A DNA stretch of 64,000 bases from Prauserella flavalba (GTDB taxonomy: Bacteria > Actinomycetota > Actinomycetes > Mycobacteriales > Pseudonocardiaceae). The notes under the pieces are model-generated. The model searched no databases and was not told the origin of the DNA. It was given only the letters and a program-made list of their open reading frames with translations. The position numbers and the translations under genes were made by a program. This document shows, piece by piece, positions 17,268 to 24,276 of the stretch. How positions within the stretch are numbered: position 1 is the stretch's first letter; every line of letters begins with the position of its first letter. The stretch spans positions 62,001 to 126,000 of the forward strand of contig NZ_MASU01000013.1 in NCBI RefSeq assembly GCF_003202235.1, read 5' to 3'.

Positions 17268-18890
17268 TCAGAAGTAGTTGGCGTAGGGCGACACGGGGCC
17301 CGGGCTGCGGAAGCCCTCCGCGATGGCCGAACCGAGGTCCTTCAGGGTCTGGGTGGCCTTCTGCGGGTCGATCACGAGCTGTCCCTCCAGCTTCCCTCCG
17401 ATCCCGAGTGCGGCGCCGACCTTGCCGCCGATCACCCACTTGTCGCCCTGTTTGCCCGCGGTGAAGCCGCCTTCGAGCCCGATCCCGGCTCGCGCCTCGG
17501 CCTTGCCGCCCGCCCCGAAGCCGCCGTAGTCGGCGAACCCGCCGACGTTCGCCTTGACTCCGGCGAAGGCACCGGCCTCGGCGCCGACGAACCGCCCACC
17601 GACATCGAGCGACGCCTCGGCCTCGCCTCCAGCCAGCGCCTCCGCCCTGATTCGTGCGGAGGCGTCGCCGACATCGGTGCGCGTGGCCACCGAGCCTCCT
17701 GCGCCCCAGGCCGCCTTGCCCTCGAACCTGCCTGCCTGCGGGGTCGGCGTGTCCAGCCATTCGGTGTACAGCGAACCGTCCTGCGGCAAACCCGTGCTGT
17801 GCCAGCCCGTGACCTCGGCCTCGAACTTGGCGGGCATGTCCTTGCCCGCGATCTCGAGGTTGTGCATGCCGGAGTCGACCTTGAACGAGGCGTCCCGCAC
17901 GGCGTCGTAGTTGCGTTCCAGCTGTCCGTCGCTCAGCCTGCTGCGGTCGATCTGGCTGTCGGTCTTGTTGGCGCCGAAGAGCTTCTCGGGGTTTCGCCCG
18001 AACTTCTTGTCGCCCAGCTCGAGGTCGAGCCGGTGGGGCGTCTCCTGTGGCGGTCGCTCGTGCTGGACCGGGCTGACGGTCCAGCCGTCGAAGGCGCCGC
18101 GGACCTGTTCCTTCGCCTGCTCGGTCATCGCCTGACCGCGGGCGACGAGGTCGCGCACCACCCGCTCCTCGGCGAAGGCGGCCTCGCCGGGCGGCATTGT
18201 CTTGCCCAGGTCGAAGATCGGGCGGCCGTCCTCGATCTCGGCCAGCCGGCCCTCCTTGAGCGCGTCCACCGTCTCCGCGCCCTGCGCGAGGCCGTCACCG
18301 AGCTTGGTCATCTCCTCGCCGACCGCCCTGGTTCGTTCTGCCTCGGCGGTCGCCTGCTCGCCGAACTGCTGCCCTGGCTGCCCGCGCCAGTCCGGCTCGG
18401 CGGCGTGGGCGACCTTCAGCGCCTCGTCGGCGGCCTGTTGTCCCTGCGTTCCGGTCTGCTTCAGCCCGTCGGCCGCGGCGAGGAGCGCCCTCGGGTCCGT
18501 CTCGGGCAACGGCGCCTCGGCGAGCACGCGGTCCTTGAGCTCGTCCCCGCTGGGCTGGCTGCCGTCCTGCGGCGCGGGCCGGTCCTGCTCGTCGGTCGCG
18601 GGCTCCGCCGGTGCGGGGGCCTCGCCGTCCCTGGGCGCGGGCTCCCCGGGCCCGGCCTCCGCGGGTGGGGACGCGGCGGGAGGCTCCTCGGCCGGGATCT
18701 CCTCCGCCGGTGGCTGCTCGGCGGGAGGCTCCTCGGCGGCTGGTTGCTCCGCCGGGGGCTCCTCGGCCGGTGGTTGCTCGGCCGGTGGTTGCTCGGCCGG
18801 TGGCTGTTCCGCGGGAGCCGGTTCGGCCGGTGCCGGTTCCTCCGCCGGGGGCGGCGGGGCGCCACCGGCGTCTCCTGCTTCCTCGGCCAT
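17268..18890 (-). CDS. Large putative type VII effector with AEQPP repeats and glycine-rich C-terminal domain
   Basis: 540 aa from ATG 18890 (AGGGAG site 8 nt upstream). Residues about 10-120 form an acidic, disordered leader of repeats such as PAEQPPAEQPPAEE. A helical region (about 140-260) has a WXG-like turn (AEPDWRGQPGQQ), and a middle segment contains HRLDLELGDKKFGR. The last 160 residues are a repetitive Ala/Gly beta-rich domain (GGKAEARAGIGLEGGFTAGK; KVGAALGIGGKLEG). No catalytic motif is visible, so the C-terminus may form pores, bind a partner or be structural. It shares its leader style with the two following effector genes but not their central module. No signal peptide; export by the ESX system is inferred from the locus. 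Confidence 0.65.
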   Translation of the reverse strand: MAEEAGDAGGAPPPPAEEPAPAEPAPAEQPPAEQPPAEQPPAEEPPAEQPAAEEPPAEQPPAEEIPAEEPPAASPPAEAGPGEPAPRDGEAPAPAEPATDEQDRPAPQDGSQPSGDELKDRVLAEAPLPETDPRALLAAADGLKQTGTQGQQAADEALKVAHAAEPDWRGQPGQQFGEQATAEAERTRAVGEEMTKLGDGLAQGAETVDALKEGRLAEIEDGRPIFDLGKTMPPGEAAFAEERVVRDLVARGQAMTEQAKEQVRGAFDGWTVSPVQHERPPQETPHRLDLELGDKKFGRNPEKLFGANKTDSQIDRSRLSDGQLERNYDAVRDASFKVDSGMHNLEIAGKDMPAKFEAEVTGWHSTGLPQDGSLYTEWLDTPTPQAGRFEGKAAWGAGGSVATRTDVGDASARIRAEALAGGEAEASLDVGGRFVGAEAGAFAGVKANVGGFADYGGFGAGGKAEARAGIGLEGGFTAGKQGDKWVIGGKVGAALGIGGKLEGQLVIDPQKATQTLKDLGSAIAEGFRSPGPVSPYANYF

Positions 18891-19002
18891 CTCGGTACTC
18901 CCTGGACAGTCGATCACCTGAGCCGAACACCAGTGTTGTGGCGGCACACGCGATGCAGCGGCCGGTGACCTGTTCCGGCCAGCGCGCGCTCAGCGCCCGG
19001 AA

Positions 19003-20394
19003 TCATCCGGGAACGGGGAAATCCTCGGCGCCCCCGCTGGGCACGAGCCTGCTGTAGTCCCCGTTGAACACCACGAGCTTCCCCTCGCGCACCGCCCGCT
19101 CGATCGCCCCTCGGAGGACCTGGTCCGAGACATCGGGACCCAGGCTCTCGGCGAGCTGCCTGCCGATCTGGTTGTTGTACATGTCCATCGCCTCCGCGCG
19201 CGCCTCGAACATCGGGTCCTGCCCGGGTTCGTCGGGACGCCGCTCGTGCCCGGTCCCGACCCTCGCGGCCGACTGCTCGCCGAACGCGTTGGTCATCAGC
19301 GCGTTCCAGTAGGCGTGCCGGAACGCGTCGCGGTGGTTGTTGCCGGTGCCGCCGCGGCCGCCGAGCGGTCCCTCCTCGCCGTCCGGGTCGGGGAAGACCT
19401 GCAGGGGCGCCTTGGAGGCCGTGTCCTCCATCAGCAGGTGCCGCGCCGGGTCGCCGCCCTCCAGGCTCGCCAGCGCTTCGCTCCACGTGAACGTGTGGCC
19501 GCCGGCCCGGATCGGCGGGAGCCAGTCGTCCTCCACCTGGTAGTCGCGCAGCAGGTCCTCATCGGACGGTGGGGCCGGGAGGCTCGCGACGGGATCCTCC
19601 TGTCCGGCCCGTTCCAGTGCGTGCTGGGCCTCGGTCAGGTTCCCCGCCGCCTGGTGGACGGGATCGCCGATCCCTTCCCACGCCTGCCGGATGTTCGCCT
19701 GCGCGGCGGCGTGGTTGCGCCGGGTCGCCTCCGCGGTCGACGCGGTGACCTGCGTTTCGGCGACCTCCCTTTCCCCTTCGGGCAGCAACGCGCGCGCGAG
19801 CCGCCAGTCGCCCTCTCCCTGTGTGAGCAGCTCCTCGTCGGCGGCCCTGGCCTGGTCGGCGTAGCCCGCGCTCGCCCTCGCCGCGTCCGCCACCGACGTG
19901 GCGAGCTCACCCGCCGCCCTGCCGTCCTCGGCCAGCCCGGCCGCGCGGCGCCCCGCCTCGTCCGCCGGTGCGCCCCTCCAGTCCTGTCCGGTCTCCGCCC
20001 ACGCCCGCGTGCCCTCCTCGGTGGTGGCGGTGACGCGCTCGCCCGCCTTGTCCAGCTCGTCGGCCACCCCTCGCATCGCCTCGCCCGGCGCGACGGGCGG
20101 CTCCTGCGCGTGAACGGCCTCGCGGAACTCGCTCGGCGCATCCTCCTCTGGCGTGGCCTTCCGCTCGGCCGGTTCGCCTTCGGTCCCGGCCTCCGCGGGC
20201 GGCGGTGCCGCGTCGCCTTCCGGCTCCGGCTCGCCCTGCGCGGCGTCGCCGGAGGGAGCCTCCTGCTCGGTGGGCGCCTCGGCTGCGGACTGCTCCGAGG
20301 GCGCCTCGGGTGCGGGCTGCTCGGCGGGCGCTTCCTGCTCGGCGGGTGCGGCCTCGGGCGCCGGTGCGGCGCCGCCGGGTGCTTCTTCGGCCAT
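19003..20394 (-). CDS. Putative type VII polymorphic effector with DUF6973-like C-terminal domain
   Basis: 463 aa from ATG 20394 (GAGGAG, 7 nt spacing). Disordered Pro/Ala/Glu leader (1-85), then the helical module shared with the gene at 21031-22938 (EFREAVHAQEPPV; AWAETGQDWRGAPADEAGRR; EGDWRLARALLPEGEREVAE). The C-terminal domain (about 330-450) has NNHRDAFRHAYWNALMTNAF, a central HERRP segment and EARAEAMDMYNNQIGRQLAE, matching the DUF6973 pattern of conserved His, Arg, Trp and Asn. That domain occurs at the ends of polymorphic toxins, but its activity is not established. No separate immunity gene was recognised; the neighbouring SUKH gene, 19 bp upstream, may serve the nuclease effector or both. 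Confidence 0.72.
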   Translation of the reverse strand: MAEEAPGGAAPAPEAAPAEQEAPAEQPAPEAPSEQSAAEAPTEQEAPSGDAAQGEPEPEGDAAPPPAEAGTEGEPAERKATPEEDAPSEFREAVHAQEPPVAPGEAMRGVADELDKAGERVTATTEEGTRAWAETGQDWRGAPADEAGRRAAGLAEDGRAAGELATSVADAARASAGYADQARAADEELLTQGEGDWRLARALLPEGEREVAETQVTASTAEATRRNHAAAQANIRQAWEGIGDPVHQAAGNLTEAQHALERAGQEDPVASLPAPPSDEDLLRDYQVEDDWLPPIRAGGHTFTWSEALASLEGGDPARHLLMEDTASKAPLQVFPDPDGEEGPLGGRGGTGNNHRDAFRHAYWNALMTNAFGEQSAARVGTGHERRPDEPGQDPMFEARAEAMDMYNNQIGRQLAESLGPDVSDQVLRGAIERAVREGKLVVFNGDYSRLVPSGGAEDFPVPG

Positions 20395-20413
20395 CTCGAT
20401 GCTCCTCGGACAC

Positions 20414-21034
20414 TCAGCCGGTGGTGAACGAGATCGGGGTGCCCTCGGGCAGCTCGTTCAGCTGCCGGGCGATCGGACCACGGATGCGCATGGCGGTCAC
20501 CGCGTCGCGGACGACGAGGTTGCCGGGCCCGTACTCGCCGCCCAGCACGAACGGCGTGAGCGGCAGCAGCCGCTCGTCGTGACCGAGCGCGCCGTGGGTG
20601 TCCTGCCACAGCCTCGCGAGCGGTCCCGCGCCACGCGGGTCCGGATCCTCCAGCAACCACGCGGCCCAGTCGCCGAGACCGGCGCCGATCGGGGTGCGCT
20701 CGCCGGTCTCCGGGTCGAAGGACACCACCCGCCGGTCGTCCTCGATGGCGAACTGCACGCCGAGGACGTCCTGCGCGAAGCACAGCAGCCCGTCGGCGAG
20801 GTCGCCGTAGGTGTCCTTCCACGTCCCGTGGGCGTTCCACTCCGCCAGCTCAGGGCCGAGCCCGGAGGGTCCGGCGTGAAAGACCTGGACGCCGTAGTCG
20901 AACAACGCGAACCCGTTCAACGCCGACAGCAGCTCGGCGAGTTCGCGCGAGAGCCCGTCGCCGAGCTCCACGTCCACGGGTGAGCCGAGCGGGCCCCTGG
21001 CACGCTGGAGAAGCCTGGTCAGTGCAGTCCTCAT
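20414..21034 (-). CDS. SMI1/KNR4 (SUKH)-family putative immunity protein
   Basis: 206 aa cytosolic alpha/beta protein with SUKH-superfamily features: a helix-rich N-terminus followed by LLSALNGFALFDYGVQVFH, a WKDTYGDLADGLLCFAQD core and the strand GVQFAIEDDRRVVSFDPETG. SUKH proteins neutralise nuclease and other toxin domains of polymorphic toxins. The start overlaps the stop of the NucA/NucB-like effector (ATGA at 21031), which is the usual toxin-immunity arrangement and forces coexpression. Direct binding to the nuclease is inferred. The gene sits 19 bp before the DUF6973 effector. Confidence 0.8.
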   Translation of the reverse strand: MRTALTRLLQRARGPLGSPVDVELGDGLSRELAELLSALNGFALFDYGVQVFHAGPSGLGPELAEWNAHGTWKDTYGDLADGLLCFAQDVLGVQFAIEDDRRVVSFDPETGERTPIGAGLGDWAAWLLEDPDPRGAGPLARLWQDTHGALGHDERLLPLTPFVLGGEYGPGNLVVRDAVTAMRIRGPIARQLNELPEGTPISFTTG

Positions 21035-22938
21035 CGGAACGTCCTCAGTTCGATCAGGTCGCCGTTGTCGACGCGGCCGTCGCCGAAGAACGGCAACCCG
21101 GTCCCGTCGAGCTGGCGTTGGATGGCGGCGTCACGCCCGTTGATCTGGTTGCCCATCGCCGAACCGGCTGCCCGGTTGTCGGAGAAGGGAATGTACTTCA
21201 CGCTCTTCTCGCCGGTGGTCTTCGCGACGGCGGGCGGGTACTCGTCGCGGTCGTGGGTCGAGCTTCGCGGAAGCGAGTCGATGGCCTCCTTCCGGCGGCC
21301 CGCGGCGCCGTCGCGGTCGACCTCGAACACGCGTCCCATCGGCGTGTGGTTGCTCTGCGGTTGGTGCCCGTGCCAGATGGTCCCGCTCTGTGCCTCGTCG
21401 ATGTGCTGCGCGGAATGCGGATAGAGCTTGTGAGGGATGTAGACCGTCCGTGCCCGGTCGGTTCCGTCCAGGCCCTGCGCGGCGTCGTACACGCTGTTCC
21501 GGAACCCCGCGCCGCTCGTCAGCGCCGCCTGGCCGACGGCATCGCCTGCCGCATCGGCGGTGCCTGCCACTGCGAGGCCCGCCTCCGCCTGTCCCAGCGC
21601 CGCGAGCCCGGCACCGACGGCGGAGCCGGCACCATCGATGACGTCGTTGCCGGCTTCGCCGAGGTGCAGAGCGGACTCCACGACGACGTCACCGGCGTCG
21701 CGCAGCTGGTCCGTCGCGCTGTCGAGCTCGCCGAACGCCTCGCCGATCTCCGCCCCGGTCTCGGCGAGGTTCTCGACGTCGGTGCCGACGCCTTCCCCGA
21801 TCGCCGCGCCGATGTCGTTGCCGGTCTCCACCCAGTGGTCGACGTTCTCGGCGACACCCTCGCCGATCTCGGCCCCCACTTCGCCGGGTATCTGCCAGGG
21901 GTCGCCCTCGCGGATTCCGTCGCCGATCTCGTCGGAGACCTCGCCGAGCATCTCCGCACCGTTGCCGACCGTGCCGAGCACGCCGTCGACGTACTCGCCG
22001 AGGATGTCCCCGCCCGTCTTCAGCTCGCCGCCGAGGGCGTCGCCGACGCCCTCGCCGACCGCCCGCCCGACCGGCCCGCCGATCAGCTCACCCGCCGACT
22101 CGGCGACGTCGCTGACGAAGTTCCCCGCGTGCTCGCCGGCCTCGTCGATCAGCTCGTCCGTCTTGTTGCCGATGTCCTTGACGGCGCCGGCCGCGTCGCC
22201 GAGCACATCACCGGCGCCGTCGAAGATCCCGTCCCAGATTCCCCGCATGCCCGCCTCCGCGGCGGCGTGCCGCTCCCGGGTCTCCGCCACGGTCGACGAG
22301 ACGGTCTGCGCCTCGGCGACCTGTCGTTCGCCCTCCGGCAGCAACGCGCGGGCGGTCAGCCAGTCGCCTTCGCCGGTCGCGAGCGACTGCTCGTCGGCCT
22401 GCCTGGTCTCGGTGACCAGCTGCGCGCTCTTACCGGCCGCCTCGGACACCGAGTTCGCCAGCTCGCCGGTCGCGCGGTCGCTCTCGGCCAGCTCGGCCGC
22501 CCGTTTGCCCGCCTCCGCGGCGGCCGGGTCGTTCCACCCGCTTTCGGTTTCGGCCCAGGCGCGTTCGCTCTCCTCGGCGGCCTTCGTGGCCGTCTCCCCT
22601 GTCCTTGCCGCCTCGTCGGCCACGGTGTTCATGCCCTCGGGCGAGCCGACCGGCGGTTCCTGTTCGTGAACCGCGTCCCGGAACTCGTTCGGCGGTCCGT
22701 CGCCGCCCTGTTCCTGCTTTGCGGGCTCGGTGGGTTCGGCGGGTTGCTTCGCCTCCTCGCCTCCGGGCTCCGGCTCGCCCGGTGGGGACTCCTCGGCGGG
22801 CGGCGCCTCCTCCGGCGCCGCGTCGGGTTCCGGCCCGGCTTCGGGCGCGGACTCCTCGGCGGGTGCGGACTCCCCGGCGGGTGCGGGGTCTGCTGGTGCG
22901 GGATCTGCGGCGGGCTCGGCCGCCCCAGGCTCGGCCAT
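21031..22938 (-). CDS. Putative type VII polymorphic effector with NucA/NucB-like DNase domain
   Basis: 635 aa from ATG 22938 (AAGGAGA, 8 nt upstream). Disordered acidic leader (1-85), the helical module shared with the DUF6973 effector (EFRDAVHEQEPPV; AWAETESGWNDPAAAEAGKR; EGDWLTARALLPEGERQVAE), a long Gly/Asp/Glu helical stalk (about 215-470: repeats such as GDDIGAAIGEGVG-like units) and a C-terminal domain of about 150 aa. That domain holds VFEVDRDGAAGRRKEAIDSL, STHDRDEYPPA and SDNRAAGSAMGNQI, matching the NucA/NucB extracellular DNase family, whose acidic DRDEYP motif is part of the active site. It is followed by an overlapping SUKH immunity gene. No signal peptide is present; ESX export into competitors is inferred. 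Confidence 0.8.
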   Translation of the reverse strand: MAEPGAAEPAADPAPADPAPAGESAPAEESAPEAGPEPDAAPEEAPPAEESPPGEPEPGGEEAKQPAEPTEPAKQEQGGDGPPNEFRDAVHEQEPPVGSPEGMNTVADEAARTGETATKAAEESERAWAETESGWNDPAAAEAGKRAAELAESDRATGELANSVSEAAGKSAQLVTETRQADEQSLATGEGDWLTARALLPEGERQVAEAQTVSSTVAETRERHAAAEAGMRGIWDGIFDGAGDVLGDAAGAVKDIGNKTDELIDEAGEHAGNFVSDVAESAGELIGGPVGRAVGEGVGDALGGELKTGGDILGEYVDGVLGTVGNGAEMLGEVSDEIGDGIREGDPWQIPGEVGAEIGEGVAENVDHWVETGNDIGAAIGEGVGTDVENLAETGAEIGEAFGELDSATDQLRDAGDVVVESALHLGEAGNDVIDGAGSAVGAGLAALGQAEAGLAVAGTADAAGDAVGQAALTSGAGFRNSVYDAAQGLDGTDRARTVYIPHKLYPHSAQHIDEAQSGTIWHGHQPQSNHTPMGRVFEVDRDGAAGRRKEAIDSLPRSSTHDRDEYPPAVAKTTGEKSVKYIPFSDNRAAGSAMGNQINGRDAAIQRQLDGTGLPFFGDGRVDNGDLIELRTFR

Positions 22939-23085
22939 CACGGTCTCCTTCGCGCAGCACGCGAATCGCATGTAGACATCCACAATGGCCGAGGAAACGA
23001 CCCCGGCCCGGTCGTTGTCCCTTTCCTGCCAAGAAAAATGTCCCGGCACGCTCACGCGCACCGGGACATCTCGTGACCGTGGTGG

Positions 23086-23379
23086 TCACATGCTCGAACC
23101 GAGCCGCCCGCAGGATCGCTGCACCGCGGCCATGTTCTCGTGGTTGCAGGTCTGCACGCCCTGGTTCATGGCCTGCATCAGTTCCTGCCCCGCGGCCATC
23201 ACCTGCTGGCACGCCCTGCTGATCTCGGCGAACTGGCCGCCCGCCTGGTCGAGCCAGTCGGCCTGGGTCATGCCCGATGCCTGGCCCCAGTTGTCGATCG
23301 ACTGCTGAACGCCGTTGACGCAGCCGTTCATGTTCATCGACAGGCCGTCCAGCGCGCCGAACATCGCGAGTTTACGCAT
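23086..23379 (-). CDS. WXG100-family (ESAT-6-like) protein
   Basis: 97 aa and all-helical. Two helices are separated by a turn containing ADWLDQAGG, and IDNWGQ lies just before it. The size is right for a WXG100 protein, which is exported as a helical-hairpin dimer by ESX systems. It has four cysteines (GCVNG, RACQQ, QTCNH, RSCGR), which is unusual for the family. The AAAGGAG ribosome site is 7 nt before the ATG. It lies 22 bp downstream of the second WXG-type gene, with which it probably forms a heterodimer, and upstream of the effector block. Confidence 0.85.
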   Translation of the reverse strand: MRKLAMFGALDGLSMNMNGCVNGVQQSIDNWGQASGMTQADWLDQAGGQFAEISRACQQVMAAGQELMQAMNQGVQTCNHENMAAVQRSCGRLGSSM

Positions 23380-23401
23380 GTTTCAACTCCTTTCCGTCAG
23401 C

Positions 23402-24061
23402 TCAGGAAGTGCGCAGCACCCCGGCGAAGGCGTACGTCGAGCCGGAGGTCGCGCCGCCACTGCCGCCGTCACCGCCGTCGTCGCAGTGCTCGCCGGCGTC
23501 GCCGCCGCCCTTGCCGGACGCACCGCCACCGCCACCGGAGTCACCGTCGCCGGAGTCGCCGGAGTCGCCGGAGTCCCCTCCGGAATCGCCGCCACCGAGG
23601 TCGCCCAGGTCGCCGAGGTCACCGGCGAGGCCGAGGTCACCCCCGAGCGCACCGCCGAATCCGCCACCGCCACCGAAGCCGCCACCGAACCCGGAGTCAC
23701 CACCGAATCCGCCGCCGAACCCGAAGCCACCGCCGAAGCCGGAGGCCCCACCGCCCTGCGCGCCGTTGAAGCACGCGGCGCCCTGCTGGTCGGTGTCGAT
23801 GTAGTCGTTCATGGCGAACTGGGTGTCGCCACCCAGTTTCTCCAGCTTCTGCAGGAGGTTGCGGATCGCCATGTCCCACTTCTTGTGCGCCACGAGCAGC
23901 GCCTGGGACTGATCCATGTTCCACTGCGCGGGGATGACGGTGTTGACCTCACCCTCGAGCTTGCTGCGGTGACCCTCGATCTCCTGCACCACCACAGCCG
24001 CCATCTGGACCACTCGCGCGAGTGTGTCCGTATTGGCGTCCATCAGACCGCTACCGGTCAC
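23402..24061 (-). CDS. WXG100-like protein with long glycine-rich C-terminal tail
   Basis: 219 aa from GTG 24061 (AAGGAG six bases upstream); the ATG at 24043 is an alternative. Residues 7-100 form a WXG100-type helical hairpin with the turn IPAQWNMDQSQA and a C-terminal secretion-type YxxxD-like motif (NDYIDTDQQG). The remaining 115 residues are low complexity: GFGGGF repeats then GDSGDSGD repeats, ending in a short STYAFAGVL segment. WXG100 proteins are usually about 100 aa, so the tail more than doubles the length. It is the first gene of the leftward operon and probably partners the 97-aa protein. The tail may be a surface-exposed or flexible element after secretion. Confidence 0.75.
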   Translation of the reverse strand: MTGSGLMDANTDTLARVVQMAAVVVQEIEGHRSKLEGEVNTVIPAQWNMDQSQALLVAHKKWDMAIRNLLQKLEKLGGDTQFAMNDYIDTDQQGAACFNGAQGGGASGFGGGFGFGGGFGGDSGFGGGFGGGGGFGGALGGDLGLAGDLGDLGDLGGGDSGGDSGDSGDSGDGDSGGGGGASGKGGGDAGEHCDDGGDGGSGGATSGSTYAFAGVLRTS

Positions 24062-24276
24062 AGGATTCTCCTTCCATCCATCCGGCTCGCGCCGGTGAGC
24101 GTCCCCGCGAGCCGCCACGACGGATCGACGCCGAACCGGCACACGGGCACGAGCGGACGCTAGCCCGGCGGCAGTGCCCGCCAGGGGTGCGCGGCACGTT
24201 CCTGCCAGGTCAGCCCACCGGCGCCGCGACGCCGCGAGAATCGCCGACAGCAGTGCCGGCCGGGAAGGGGATCGTG

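Noticed and set aside
15989-24061. Prophage or conjugative origin for the effector block
   Set aside because: No integrase, terminase, capsid, relaxase or tRNA boundary is present, and codon bias matches the flanking ESX genes.
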